From Capitulum mitella (taxonomy: Eukaryota > Arthropoda > Thecostraca > Pollicipedomorpha > Pollicipedidae), in the NCBI GenBank assembly GCA_030062745.1, contig CP099849.1:6990586-7054585 (forward strand): a stretch of DNA of 64,000 bases. The letters are read 5' to 3'. Below, piece after piece: positions 1-15,060 of the stretch. Under the pieces are notes generated by a model. That model searched no databases. It was given only the letters and a program-made list of their open reading frames with translations, and was not told the origin of the DNA. The translations under genes and the position numbers were made by a program. The first letter of the stretch is position 1, and every line of letters starts with the position of its first letter.

Positions 1-4
1 TTTC

Positions 5-63
5 TGGGGCCGGCCAAACACCCCCTCCTCTACGCGTTGACGTGTAGGGGGGTGCTTGGCCCC
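5..63. repeat. Inverted repeat / hairpin at the left edge
   Basis: A GC-rich left arm (about 6-33) pairs imperfectly with 44-63 around a ~10-nt loop. The arms carry the complementary cores CACCCCCT and AGGGGGGTG, closed by GGGGCC and GGCCCC. It could be the terminal or subterminal hairpin of a mobile element cut by the window edge. It lies just beyond the downstream end of the minus-strand coding relic. Confidence 0.45.
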
Positions 64-249
64 TTGGGCCCTTCTTGGCTACGCCAAAGCATTCCATTTA
101 TTTTAATTTGATTTAAGGTGGAATCACGGAAGTAAAAATTTGACAATGGCACTGGGAAGTGTGTGTACAAGGAACGTCTGAACAGACAAACGGGAAGTTT
201 CTTCAGAATTCCGGGAAGTCACTGTTCTCAACGTTACTTTTCAGGGTGG

Positions 250-1411
250 TGGGTGGCGCACTTCAGGTGGGCCATCAGATTCTTCCCGTGCGTCGCGGTG
301 CCCGGTTTTTGACTCCTTTCTTCAGCTTTAACACTTCAGAGACCTCCGAAAAGGAGATGGAGGAATGCCTGGCGTGGCGAAGTTCAGTACAGAGTCGCTT
401 GTTTTTGTCCTTGTCAGAGGTATCGCTCTTCTCCAGGTGCTTGCTGACAGCCTCTGGAGAGGTGAAAGGTCTTCAAAGCTCAGTGAGCTCACTGAGGTCA
501 GCGTTCCTCTGTTTGTAGGCAGAGTTGTTGGCCACTTCTGTGGCGTCAAGACCTTTTTTCTTATGATTATTCTGGTTGTCCTCCCACTTCTCCATGATCA
601 TCTTGATGGGCCGCTTCTTCTAGGTTAATATGGCGATGTTTGTCCATTTGCCTGCCCTCCAGCAGGCTAGCCGTCTTCCCCTTGACATAGACAGCACTGG
701 CTGCCTTGAACTGCTAGTTTCCCTTCATCTTCAGCCCGTAAGTGATGGATCCTACAGTCCTCTCTGCAGCCTGGTTTGAGATGGGGTCCCCTTCCAGCTT
801 AAGTTTGTCAAAATCGGCGATGTTCATGGTGCACTCGTTGTTGATACTCTCCCCAAAATCAAACATGTCCTCCTACTGCCGGGCCCAACCAGCCCCCAGT
901 TGGGACAGGATGAAGCCGAGCCCGGTGATCAAATCGCTCCTTTGCTGCTCGATCAACTGGACCGTGGGCTCGAGCACCTTGGCCGGGTACAGGTAAGCCT
1001 TGAACCTGTCCAAGGGGATGAAAGAGAGGGCCAGGCGGGTCAGGTCCAGCATCAGCTCTGGCTTCACTGTGGTCAGATCCGTGTAGAGGATGGGTAAGGC
1101 CACTACCATCTTTTCCCAGGCGGTCTTGCTGGAGAAGGTGAGGCTCAAGCAAGGTTTGATCAGATGAAGGCCCAAGATGCCCCCCCCCCCCCCCGCCACA
1201 CTGAGGACAGGCCCCTGAGGTAGTCGGGAGCCTCAAAGCTTCTAACAAGGCAGGCGATACTGTTGGTGACGTTCGTGTACTGAATGGGAAGTCGATGGCA
1301 TGGGAATTTGGCCAGCTGGTTACAAGGCATGTATACACCAGGCCGTTGAGCCTTCCAGCCATCAGGCGCCTCTAGGAGTTCTGCAGCGGGAGATGAGAAT
1401 GTCGAACACAT
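250..1411 (-). pseudogene. Decayed coding relic, unrecognised family
   Basis: Read on the minus strand, a protein-like sequence runs from about 1411 down to about 250 but is broken several times. The first part (1411-1160) is open, then a 15-base C run (1180-1194; poly-G on the coding strand) shifts the frame into 1199-873, a ~100-residue hydrophobic and charged segment with motifs such as ALPILYTDLTTVKPELMLDL. In-frame stops follow at 873-875 and 714-716. The same frame still reads coherently beyond them (DMFDFGESINNECTMNIADF, QAAERTVGSITYGLK). Lysine-rich segments in other frames continue to about 330, and a possible zinc-finger-like end (LMAHLKCATHHPE) lies near 250. I do not recognise the family. 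Several frameshifts plus two stops make it a relic, possibly of an amplified or transposon-borne gene. No intact start was found. Confidence 0.5.
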
Positions 1412-2054
1412 CTGCTCTGTTCTAGGTTTTCTTCACATTTACTAAAAATCCTTGCTCTTATCTCACATGTTCTACAATCTAGGTTCTACGGGTTTACAAA
1501 AAATTCATTGCAAACAGTGAGCCAAAGCTTAGCAAAGCGTACTACAATCATCAGCTGACGTCCATCTGTCTTCCATGCTGTTACATGAATTTAGGCCACT
1601 GCTCTTGATCCACAGCCCAAACGTACCTTGGCTGCCTAAATAATGGATAGTTACGTAGAGATGCCTTTCATCTTGACTTTGCAATGCCTTTAAGTGAATT
1701 CCAATTTTAACAGCAAATATCATGTCTAATTTTTACGGAAGAGCGTTTCATATGAATAACTATGTCGCACCAGTTTGCCGGCTGCGGGTTCCGGAACTGG
1801 GGAAATGACCAAAAAGTACGAAAAGTGATTTCGTCAAGCGCAGGCCTCAGTTTCACATGTCCGGCAAAGTAATCATATTTCCTGGTCACTGACAGTAGCC
1901 GCATAAGAATACGCGCAGGAATTAAGGCTTCCACACATTTAGCAAAATGTATCCTCACTCTGTTTTCATCTACTTTAATGGACACTATGTATCTAAACGG
2001 CGTCTGATGATGGCAACTGTTGGTTTAGGAGAGCTCCGACTTCATGGTCCCAAG
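1412..2054. other. No gene seen
   Basis: Moderately AT-rich sequence with only short unsupported open frames on either strand. No repeat or domain signal was recognised. Confidence 0.5.
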
Positions 2055-2330
2055 GCGTCCAGAGGGGTGCTTAATTTGTACGGAGCACCTGGCCTGTTTG
2101 GGGCACCTGCTTTGTAATGCATGCCTGGTCTGTGCGAGGCAGGACGTGCCGTAAGGGCGCCTGATATGTACAGGGGCACCAAGTATGTATGTACAAGGTG
2201 CCTGATCTGTGCGGGGGAGGGAGGAGGGAGCGCTTGCAGAGGGTGCCGAGGCCCTGAAGAGCGCCTGATTTGTAGGGAGGAGGTGGCGCCTGGCCTGTAA
2301 GTGAGCCTCTGGGCTGGTCAACGAGATGCA
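2055..2330. repeat. Degenerate minisatellite, GCRCCTGRTYTGTRCGG-like
   Basis: About eight diverged copies of a ~17-20 bp motif recur at irregular spacing (near 2067, 2085, 2103, 2124, 2157, 2199, 2258 and 2287), separated by G-rich fillers. Open frames on the minus strand here are a by-product of the repeat and show no domain. Confidence 0.55.
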
Positions 2331-3564
2331 CCAGATTCTTCAGAGGTATTTCATCTATACGGGCACCAGTAACAAACACCGCTACAAGTTATTTGCCTGT
2401 CGTTTTACATCTGGGTGGGGCATGAATGAATGAACTGCAAAGTCCAGTCATTCCAATGTCTTAATCTAAATCCATTGCTTTCTATCTAGATGTAGGATGT
2501 AGGCATGTGCTCGCTTAGCTCGCGTAGCACTTATACGGGCAAGTACCAGTTAAAATCACACCACAGTTGTCTCGAATGTGTTAATAGCGGTGGTACTATC
2601 ATGCGCACATGGCCAGTATGTGACTGTTCTTACTGCTTTAACGAAACAGTATCACGGCATAAAAATATCAGTCGAAACGTTAGAAATCGTTTTAGGACCG
2701 GGGCCAAACAATTGGCCGCATCGAAAACACATATGCAGTACCACAAAATTTCCATGTCTTACCATTACAGTCTACCTTTCAAAACTATAAAATCGAGTTC
2801 TTGAAACCCAAAAACAGGCACCGATAGCTAAAAACAGATACAATAAATTCGCAGTCTATCCCAAACTTCCTTCCGCATTGCTTGTTTCCAAATGCACAAC
2901 AGATTTCCCTGACCGGAATACGACTCTGAAATCGTGAATTGCATCACCGCGAAGCAGCAATGGAATGTTTTCACGGTCACGGCCGGTTATAACTATAACA
3001 CTCTACATCCTTTCTAAACCAACAGGTTTGCAACTTTTCAGTGCGAAAATGTGAGAAACCGCTAACAGGAAAAAAGCGAGTCGTCAAACAATATCACCAA
3101 TTACGTTGAGCATAACCTTAGACGAATTCATAGCATTGCTATTTGCAAACGATAGGGAACTAGTATGCGTCCCGTGGTACTAAACAGGAGATATTTCCAC
3201 TAAGCGGGAAAAATCTTATTGCTCTACAGCCAGGGACGGATCCAGACCATCTGCTACGGGGGGGGGGGGACAACTCTCCATTCGTGTATCCTTACCTAAC
3301 CCCTAATGTTGGTCTTCCCCCGGTTTCGGCCATTTTGTTTAGCTGTTTTAGAAAACTGACATGCATTAAAAAAGAAGCAGTTTCACTTTTCCGCTTGAAG
3401 GGAAAGGCATAATACATATAAGTCCCCATTTTCCAGCGAAAGGGGACCACGGTCCCGATTCTCCCCCGCCCCTGTTCTGCCAATGTCTGCAACGGTATTG
3501 TTCTCAACCATCTTTAATCAGAGGCTACATTTTTAGCATTTCAAATAGGATTTTTTCTCCCACT
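2331..3564. other. No gene seen; one poly-G run
   Basis: Unremarkable AT-rich DNA with short shadow ORFs. A 12-base G run lies at about 3258-3269. Confidence 0.5.
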
Positions 3565-3566
3565 GC

Positions 3567-4045
3567 TATAGCAAGAAATCCAAACAAGAGACTCAGATCC
3601 TACTATTTGTACTATAACGCGATGTCTTCCTGTCCTGGCTCTTTCAAGATATTCTCTTTTGCCTGCGTTTTTCCAGTCTGTCGCGTTCGGTTAATTAGGT
3701 ACATTATATGGGTTCAGCTAATTTGCGTCCGTTGGCTTAGCTTTTGTCGAAGATATTCATCACGAGGTTTCCTGTTCAACAATACCAGTGTTTAAATTAG
3801 AATTTCCCTCGAAAGGCTACAGGAAGAAAGCCAGACAAGAGACTCAGATCTTACTATCTGTGCCACAACGCAGTGCCTTTATACGCTAGACTTTTTAGAC
3901 GTAATTCCTTTTGCCAGAGTTTTTCAAGCAAGTTGCGCTCGGTTTATGAAGTGCAGAATGTGGGTTCAGTTAATTTGCAACCGATGCTTCTACTTTTTTC
4001 AACATATTATTAACGAGGTATCGTATTCACCAACAGAAGTACGAA
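3567..4045. repeat. Diverged tandem duplication, ~251-bp period
   Basis: Two copies of a ~220-bp segment follow each other. The string GACTCAGATC occurs at 3590 and again at 3841, and downstream blocks match in order: CTTTTGCC.G..TTTTTC, then TGGGTTCAG.TAATTTGC and CGAGGT near each copy's end. They are diverged by substitutions and small indels, so this is an old duplication. No coding signal. Confidence 0.6.
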
Positions 4046-5559
4046 AATATACAGCCAATGCGTCATACGCGAACACATTTATTACGTAAATAATAATACG
4101 ATGTTACAAAGCACAGTAGGTTACAACGGCAGGCAAGTTGTCAGTAGGTGATATCGTTGTTGTCATTTTATTAACAAGTCGGTGGCTGATTTGGTGGGTA
4201 TAACAAAGCAAAACACGCTACTGCCATATCAGCAAACATCATCTTTGCCTCATTCAGCGGCTTAAACTGCAGCAAATATGTGAATCCATTCTCAAGCATC
4301 AAAGATTTTTGAAGAGGACGACATACTTCAGATGCTCGTTTCCGAACAAAAGTCAATTTTCACGCTTTGGCATGCAAATATGGCTCGATGCTCGAGCAGG
4401 AAAACCGCTCCTACGTTGTAAGTGCCTTTTCCTTATTGCGAAGACCAGCAAATTTATGTAGCACTCTGCATTCGCAATATTGTCTAGCATTACTCCCTTG
4501 ATACCATCACGGGATTCATAGACGAAAGCCTACATGGCAATGGCATTAAATCACACTGTCTCTTGGTGTCACTTTAATTCCACAGGAACGGGTCCAGCAG
4601 TGCTCTCTGAGCCTACACTATACGTAGAACCTGTCTGGGGCGGCGCATATTCCCATTTTAATTCATTACTGACACGCCAGCGCACTGAACAAAAGATGGA
4701 CCCAAGGGACGAACACGCATGGAATGGTTCCATGTTGTTAACCTCTGTATGTTAAATAAAGCCATGACATATATAAGGCATTTTATACGGAAATCCAAGT
4801 GGTTCCACCTTCATACCGCATCGTCAACTCACTGTTCCTGCAAAACGCAGCTGGACAATATTCCCCATCCGCCCTCTGGTTCTCGTTATGCCCGAGACGT
4901 ACTCCTACTCCCATTATTCTGTTGTTTTTTATAGCAGAAAGAACGTATCACTCCAACCTTTCCTCAATCCCATAGCCCGAAAATTATCGTTAATGGACCA
5001 AAGACCTAAGTGCTCTAACCAACTTCAAACCAACCATGACTTAATTCTGTCAGCTTCGGCAAATGTCAAAAGAAACAACGACAAACGCAGTTTTATGTCA
5101 GCTGCAGTATTGAAGACACGCAGCTCAGCGTCTCACAATCATGATCGCAAACTCAGAGATGACGGTGAATATCAGTATCTCTCCGGTCCGCGCCCCGCCC
5201 TCCCCTTGTTCAATCCCCATTCAAGCCGAGCTGTTTCCTTGCGTTCCTGTTGCTGCTGTTACGGCTCATGTGGCCCAGGGCTCTGTATCGCATAACTTTC
5301 CGCAGGAACGATGCAGTGAACAACATGGAGTTCGGAAAGCTTACATCGCATCTTTTTGGCAAGTCGGCAATAAATTTGAGGCACTGCTCTGGAAGTTGCC
5401 TCCAAATGTGCCCCAACCATTTTTTTCTTTTGCGAGGACAAAACATAAAGTCTGCCACGGACGGTAGCTCAAACATCTGGCAAACGACACGTACGCAATG
5501 GGCACAAGACCGACTGGCAGCAAGCATATACGCCATATCTCTGCTTTTGGAAGCATCAT
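4046..5559. other. No gene seen
   Basis: Mixed-composition DNA. Overlapping short ORFs on both strands between 4888 and 5695 have no recognisable domain, no consistent splice structure and mutually exclusive frames, so I treat them as chance frames running into the GC-rich islet that follows. Confidence 0.45.
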
Positions 5560-5920
5560 CAGAGCCCGAACGGATGACGCCACCCGACAACGGATGACGC
5601 CACGCGAGGCCCGGCCGGCGCGCGGCCGGCCGGCGCGGCGTCTCGGCCCGGGCATCTGCGTGAGTGCACAGCGTCCGGCCGACGGTCGCCGACAAAAGCC
5701 GCTCCGGGCCGACGGCGGGCAGAACAAAGCCCGTGGCGGCGTCCGCCGGCCGACAAAGGCCACGGTGGTCGGCCGGCGCCCGGCGGCGCGCGGCCGCGTC
5801 GTGCCCACCTGCAGGCGTGCTGGACTCGGTCCAGGCCCCGTGCAGGATGTCCGCTGAAAGCAGAGGGCGGACGTCAGAGGCGGGTGGTCACGCTCGCGGC
5901 GACGGGCGTCACGGCCCTCT
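5560..5920. promoter_or_regulatory. CpG-rich islet with tandem TGACGCCAC boxes
   Basis: This is a strongly GC- and CpG-rich patch inside AT-balanced DNA. A 13-bp box, CGGATGACGCCAC, occurs twice with 20-bp spacing (5571 and 5591). The rest is rich in GGCCGGC and CGGCGC strings. Frames are open on both strands simply because stops are rare here. It may be a promoter or enhancer islet, but no associated exon was identified. Confidence 0.35.
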
Positions 5921-8102
<2,182 letters not shown>

Positions 8103-8225
8103 TAATTGAGGCAAGTAGGACAATTGACTGAGGAAAGTGGGACGACTGATTGAGGCAAGTGTGACAACAGTGGACAGTTGATTGAGGTTAACTGGGACAA
8201 GTCAACTGAGACAAGTGGGACAGTC
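8103..8225. repeat. Short minisatellite, TTGAGGCAAGTGGGACAA-like
   Basis: About five imperfect copies of a 20-27 bp unit around the core TTGAGGCAAGTRGGACA occur head to tail, with variable spacing. Confidence 0.6.
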
Positions 8226-8949
8226 GGTGACGTGGGAAGATCAAGGAGAATGATGTCTGCGGTATTCCACTGAAACCGTTGCTGAACGCTCATAATTCTG
8301 GAAAACGGGGCATCTGTGAAATCTTCCTGCAGACCTGTTCTTAATGAACTATTTAATGCACAGCCGAACCTCGGACTGACGCAGTAAAACCATGTAAGTT
8401 CGGGCGCCAGCTGTCGGCTTTTGCTTTTTTTCTATGCTTGCTCAAGGTTTAGGTAAAGTGTGTGCGTCTAGTCCAATGTGTTTTGCATATAATAGCATGT
8501 GCTAGTACCTACTCTATACAATGCTTCATTAATGTGACTCGACTTTGATCGATTGGGAATGCTTGCTTCACAGTCGAGATGACATTTTCACTACTTTGGT
8601 GTAACTAGATCTTTTTTGGTGTATGTTTAAAACACGCCATTGAAATTTACATCTGTTTTCACCATTCACTTATCAAACTTAGATGATTAGGAGGGCAATT
8701 ATATTCTGTACAATTTATTTTTTATATTCTCAGTCTTATTTAAGTCCTAACAATGACATGTTGTTTATACCACTGAAAAGACCTCAAGCACCTGAATCAT
8801 TGTCACTGTCACAGTTCAGCAGTTTATCACCTACAGAATAAGTAAAGAAAACGACGACTTTTTGAGTGGGAACATACAACTTTCCAAAACGTCTACCCAG
8901 CTACGTCTTACTACCTGTTTACCGTCACTAAACACCTGTCACGTCCTGT
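8226..8949. other. No gene seen
   Basis: AT-rich non-coding DNA with no supported feature. Confidence 0.45.
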
Positions 8950-9330
8950 CTACAAAACGTCCCGCACCGGGAGACCGCCGGCCGAGTGGGGATGGCCGCT
9001 CACCGGCTGCCAGCGTGCTCCGCCCCCCCCCTTCTCACCCGTCGCTGCCCTCACTCCCGGGAGACCGCGGCCGCCGGCGCGCCCAATGGATGACGCTCTT
9101 TACCGTCCTGCCGCGGTGACGTCACGGGCGCCGCGGTGACGTCAGAGACGCGCCGCCGAGCGCGGTGAGACGTATGGGACGCCCTCCGGCGATGTGCCGC
9201 ATGTTCGGGCGGCAGGGCCGGTAGCCGGACATTTGTCACGGCGGCGCGGCGGCGATGTGGCTGCCGAAGTGGCGGTACGCGTCTCTCCGAAACGCTGCGA
9301 AACCGGAACGTGACTGGTGCTGAGAGAGGA
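8950..9330. promoter_or_regulatory. CpG islet with CCAAT box and two perfect CRE sites
   Basis: A CpG-rich patch carries CCAAT (9083-9087), followed by two copies of GCCGCGGTGACGTCA at 9110-9124 and 9130-9144. Each copy contains the palindromic CREB/ATF site TGACGTCA (9117-9124 and 9137-9144), 20 bp apart. This looks like a promoter or enhancer. An ATG at 9172 opens only a 16-codon frame, and no downstream exon could be assigned, so the target gene and direction are unknown. Confidence 0.5.
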
Positions 9331-10429
9331 GGAGCCTGCCCGCCCTGGCATTCTATTGCCGTAGGTCAGTCGCAAGTTGGACAGTTTTGAGAGCATACAA
9401 CTACTATTTCAAGCAAGCGAATGATCTGAAGCCGAACACGAGCTCGGCATTATCATTTGCATTCTCGCAACGAATAACCTGCCAGGGATGTAGCAGCTCA
9501 TAGGCATGTGCTTTAATAACGTGCTTTCACAACCACATGACAAGTAGGATCAATGCCTTGACGACTCGAGAGGTGGTAAAACAGGATTCAGCTTTCTAAA
9601 TTACATAGACGAATATGGCTATTTGAAGCAGATAAAAATATGAGTCTGTGTCAATGCTGGATTTGCTGAAAAAAGGCAATATACCAACAAAAAAAAACAG
9701 GGCCTATATCAGCGCATAAAAATATTTTGTAATGGGGCTAAATTCTCTACGTCTTTCAAACAGCCGTTATCGTTTACAGGTTGACCTACCTACTTAGTCT
9801 GCGCCAACAAGGCCTCCTGTGATACGGCGCGAAGAAATAGCAAAAGGCCTCACCATCTTAAAAAAAGGTTTCGCACTACATACATTGACAATGTCAAATA
9901 ACAGTCTTGCTCTGACGACTGGAACAGCAAAATGGAAAATCATTGCGACATGCGTGTTTTGAACGTAAGGGATCAATGAACAACGAAGACTTTCAAGGCT
10001 TTAAGTTGTACCGAATGACATGGGGACTGGTTGAACAACTACGTGCCTACTGACGACCAGTTAATTTATTAATTGGTGTTGGCGCCTCTATAATGACGGC
10101 TCTCGTCCAGAATTACGGTCACGTCATTTCTGGTTGAACAATCCGTTAAACTTGACTGCAGTCATCCGTAAGTCATAGCTCATGAAATCCGGATTTTCCT
10201 ATTCCAGCTTCCTGGATATCTCAGAAGAGATAATTTCCCCACCGAGGACCAACGAGCTGTCATGGCCATGAGCAGCAATAACTTCAAACGCAGTAGTTGT
10301 CCATTGCCACTGACAAGAAATACCCTTCCCAAAAAGTGTGCTACGCAACGTTTGAAGCGAGTTAATCCTATTACTAAACCGTAAGCGTCTTCTCTCTGTC
10401 AACATTGGACAGACGCAGTCGCACTATTT
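9331..10429. other. No gene seen
   Basis: AT-balanced non-coding DNA. Short frames only, with no domain or splice logic. Confidence 0.45.
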
Positions 10430-10720
10430 TTTACCACGCGCCAGGTACCGTCAACCAGCTGCCGCAGGGCAACCGCGCCTGCGCGGCGTCTCCCCCCGGC
10501 CTGAGTGATGTTTGGCAGGGTCTGGCCGTCCCGTCGGGCTATCTGGGGCCGCGGGCTGACGCGATCAGTGATGCTGTGACTCACGGCGTCTCTGCCGCGT
10601 GACCGGCGCCAAATTGACCCGGTCAATATTTACCCAGGCGGACGGACGACGGCGCGGGGGAGCAGCCAGTGCCCGCCAGTCCCCTGCGACGATCTGACCG
10701 CCCACGCGATGGCGGTTTGA
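10430..10720. promoter_or_regulatory. CpG-rich islet A
   Basis: GC-rich patch containing CCGGCCTGAGTGATGTT (10497-10513) and CGATCAGTG (10562-10570). Near-identical words recur in islet B about 1 kb downstream. Function is inferred only from composition and shared motifs. Confidence 0.3.
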
Positions 10721-11239
10721 GGCACCGTGGCCTGTGGCTCCGTGCTGCAGGGCTCAGGAAGACAAAATCGAAGGGCGTGCACTCAGAATTGCCCGAAGGA
10801 AGTCTTGGATGTGACGCGATGCTGATATGGTGACTTCTGTCCTCCAAGTGCATTCAAAAACAAGCAAGCAAGCTCGTACGAACTTTGATTCGTTTTGTTG
10901 CTGACTGACGTGAAACGTGTAAGTAAAAACATATGCATGCATGCTCTTACGCATTCAAACACACTTAGCATTATAGCATTTGTGGAAAATAAAAATGTTA
11001 TTCGAATGTTGCTGATTTTTTTCCCCACAAGCCCGAGGTACCTACACTTTACTGTTGACCCGATCTGGTTGTCACATATTTTCATTAACCTTTCGTCTGT
11101 TCCATCTAATGCCCTTGCCTTCCATCAGCGTTTTCGTATATACACTCGGCATGACAACCGCCAACAGCGGAGCAACGTTCCCCGTCCTTCGGCGTTGCGT
11201 GTGGACTTAAAATTTTACCGCGGCTGAAACGTTTCATCG

Positions 11240-11630
11240 CGGTGCCTTAAGGCTGCTCCTCCTCCACGCGCCTCCACAGTACCGTCCCATCTGCCGGCTC
11301 CAGCGATTGTTCAGCTCCTATTCCAACCGGCAGAGCTGCATCGCCGCATCGCCCCGGGGCACCGCAGCGTCCTCCCTAGCCACGGGCTGCCGTGCCGCAA
11401 GCCTCCGCCGCGCCCGGCCCGACACCGGCCGCCGGGCGGACCCATTGATTGCGTGCCGGCGGCCGGAGGAATTCCGGACCTAATCAGGAGCGGAGCTCGC
11501 CGCCGGCCTGAGTGACGTTCCCGATCAGTGGCGCTCGGCGGGCGCCCGCCGCCGGCCCGCAGTCCGCAGGGCTGAGCCCCGCCTCTCTGACCGGGGGGAG
11601 GGGGGTGCTCACGAAGGCCCAGATGGACAC
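11240..11630. promoter_or_regulatory. CpG-rich islet B
   Basis: GC-rich patch containing CCGGCCTGAGTGACGTT (11503-11519; one mismatch to islet A) and CGATCAGTG (11522-11530). No long open frame crosses it, so it is non-coding. Confidence 0.3.
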
Positions 11631-14219
11631 CGCGCTTTCATGTCGTGGTGCGTGTTAAACGTTTAGAAAAACCTATGCTAACTATGCTCTATGTATTGGC
11701 CACTTGTCACTTGGTCCCATGGGCCAAAAAGTGAACCTTATCAAGCCCACTGTAACGTGGTGTTCAATATTGTTCACCGTTTATATGCTGCTCGTCGATT
11801 ACAATAGTCCATGGGGTTTAAAATGGCCGATGAGTGTTTTCGACTGCATCCAGTTTTTTGTCAGTTTGTTGCAAGTTAATGCGAATGGCGCGATTGAAGC
11901 GAATCAGGCTGCACATCATCCAAAACCTGCGCAGACATAGACTCCGCGTGATAAGCTAACCTACATTTGGAGAAATTCTGCTCCGGGCACCGAAGGTGAC
12001 GACACTGACGGAGAATCTTTCAGGTGCAGTCAGTATCACGACACGGTCCGCCCCGTCTGATGATGCCTTCTGTTTCAGGTCAAATAGCGCGACCTCCTTC
12101 ATTGTCGAACTTCGGTACCAGCCATGCACCGATTGCAATCCGAGCATGTTACCGCACGGCAACGTGAACGTTACCATTTTTTTGCTATTAGTTTCTCAGA
12201 TGTGTCCGACGAAACTTGTGTTCAGAATAGGGTTTGCATCTGTTTTTATAATGGGTAAATCTTATTTTTGCCATGGACATGGTGGGACAAGGGTGACACC
12301 TAAGAATAGTGCTTGCTTGTTTTCATAATTCTACCAAAAGCTGAGGAGCCAATGAAGACCATTTCTGACCCCATCAAAGAAGTGTCCGCTTAATAAAGAA
12401 CAAATTCTTTCATTGCAAATACGGATGCTTCTACACTAAAAACTGCAGGCAAACAGTGCCGTTACCAGGAAGAACATAGGGTGAAGGCATCATCCTTACA
12501 TTTACGGCCACAAATGAGATAAACTGCCCCTTGAAGACATTAAGGGCAGTTGCTATGCTTTGGGACGACAGTTCTTCGAGTAACCTCGTTAATATCGGCA
12601 TCCAGAACAGCGCTTTCTCCGTTCCTTTCATTTTCGTTTTTATTTCATTTTTTGTTTTCCGTCTCGGAACCCGCTACATTCTGTTCTTTAAGAAGTGGTA
12701 GGCACACTGCAAAGGCGGGAGATAACAAAGAATGGCAGAACAATGAATGTTTTGGAAATTATAAGTTAACATTATTGTAACCGCATCAACCAAAACCATG
12801 GTTTTCCGCCTGCGGTTAACTGCAACATCCCAAACCCTTTTAGGTGGCGTGACAATGGAATTTGTGTCTTGTTAAGCAAGAACACCTGAATGCCCTGCTT
12901 GCTCTAGTGAAGGGAGATCGCTGGCATCAGTCTGTGGTGTAAGTCTGCAAGCAGGCTCTTTTCGACAGCGTGACATTTCAACTGAGACGTACGGCCCACG
13001 GACCATTTTTAACCATGGTCGAGGAAGAGAGGTGCCATGGGTACTACCGCACCAGGGCGCGAAATAAACTGACAAACTGAACATTAGTCGAGGAGCAGGG
13101 TTAGAGTGCGACTCAGCGGTGCACCCCGTCGTGGCATAACAACGCCACATTTAATCAGAAATAAATCGCAAAAATTACGCTTCCCATCTCCACGTCTGAC
13201 GGCGTTCTGGCGGCACTGTATTAAACCATATCTCCCGGCATCAAACTGGCCACGAATCGAAAATGAGAAGTAAAGTTGTTGGAACAATTATTCACAAGCT
13301 GATTCCCTGTCTATTCCTAGACCACGGACTCTGCCCACGACCACTCCCCCATTCGCAGGCCTTCGCACCGACCAGGATAATGAACGGAGAAAGGCGATTT
13401 GTGTTGGTAACAGCTTCTGCTGTTTCTATCAAGCCGGGAACACCACTGCTGCGCGAAAGCTGGTTTCGGCATGGTTGTGATGAGTACTCCAGATCATCTG
13501 CCAATATTTTCGCCAGAGCTGCAAAAAAAAACTCCTTGCCCATTTTGCACAACTGACAATGGAGAAGTCAAGAGTAGCATCATTTACATTTGAAGAGAAT
13601 ATTTCATCTTCATTGTTGAAAAATATTGCTGATAACGTTTGCAGCACTCGTTTCTCTGAAAACTGCATAGGAGGACTGAACATGTAATTACTAAAAACAA
13701 CCATATTCCGCAATTTCCCGCCAATATGGCGCAGTCAGCTTTCTGCGGATGTTCGTCGGCTTACGCTAGCTCGTAAGATCACGTAACAGCTGAAAACAGG
13801 GCACGGTTAAATAGGTTACGGGTAATCGCTTTGAAAATTCGCGGGTAATCGCTTTGAAAATGCGCGAAAATAGATTTCTTAGACATAAGTGAGTATTTAG
13901 AATTGACTTCTAAGGCTACAAAACATAACTTAGTAGTCTCAGCCCCAAAACACAAGTTAAATATGAAACATTACCTTTAACCTTATTCCCGTGTGTGCGC
14001 GGGAGAGTTCAGAATCCCCCCCCCCCAGTTTTTCTGCTCGCCATTTCTAAAGTTTTTTAAAGCAATTTCACGAAGTTTGACGACTTTCCCATGAATTCTT
14101 TCTGCGTTTTACGTCAGATTTTCATAATTTTATTTCGCCTAAGGGGCGAAGCCAAGCCAAGTCCGGAGGTACCTCAGGACATGTTCGGCACAGCTGAAGG
14201 TAAAATAAATATTGTCCCA
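11631..14219. other. No gene seen; minor tandem duplication
   Basis: Mostly AT-rich. A 23-bp word beginning CGGGTAATCGCTTTGAAAAT is duplicated in tandem at 13819 and 13842, and a short C run lies near 14018. ORFs at 13263-13556 (+) and 13292-13552 (-) overlap each other and show no domain. Confidence 0.45.
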
Positions 14220-15060
14220 AAAATAGAGTTTTAAGATACAACTTAAGGCATTAATTGAGTGTATGGGCAAACACGTCGTCAAGCGCAATAAAACATTAAT
14301 GTAAATAATTCTAGCTTAACTTTCAAAACAAGCATTCCGGAGCGCAAAAGACCCAACAGTGTTTTTTTTTTAAATGTGTATTAAGTTTCGGATCAATATC
14401 AGGTCGGACTACGGAGCTAGGATCTGAAATGTCCTGGCTTGTACCCTACACCACGACAGACCTTGAAGAACGGACAGGACAATGGGCTATGAACAGGGCC
14501 TTTAGTTTCAATATACGTTTTTATTTTATATACGTTTATAATTTCATAATACGTTTCAAATCATGGGAAACGTTTTAAAACATTATGAAATGAGCTCGAG
14601 ACCATTCGAAGCAAATCTGAGGTCATCTGATGTCATTTAAGACCAAAGGTTGGTTTATGAGATAAATTGTCCTGATAAATATGCGACCATGACAGTCTCC
14701 CTTTTTCTTGTCCCTGGCACCGTCCATGCCAACATTATACAAACAATGTAAGGCAATTTGTGTTTTTTTTTGTACAAAATGACAAGTTAAAGCTAAAATT
14801 GCTTTTCAACTATAATGTTACTCCCCTTTTCAAAAATAATGACAATTCTCACGTCTTTCAAGTCCTGTGGACGCCTCTGACTTTTTTCAAAATTGTAAAC
14901 ATATGGGCCAATGGGAAAAGTCACCGATTAGCTCTCCACTCATGCCATTTGCATCAAACACGTTCCATGAACAACGGAGTTATAACAAGTCAAAAAATGT
15001 CCCAAGCGGAGTTTTTGCGCTCGTATATCCACCCTTTTTCACAGTTTCAAAAAAATTTCC
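14220..15060 (+). repeat. Dispersed element, copy A
   Basis: This ~0.8-kb segment is colinear in inverted orientation with 19120-19850. Shared landmarks in order are CAAAAATAGAGTTTT (14224), GTTTTAAAACAT, GACCATGACAGT followed by CTTGTCCCT, a TGGGCCA / TGGGCCAGG pair, and GTTATA.CAAG followed by TATCCACCC (to about 15040). Divergence is high, so this is an old copy. No transposase frame is visible, so it is probably a non-autonomous element. Confidence 0.5.
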
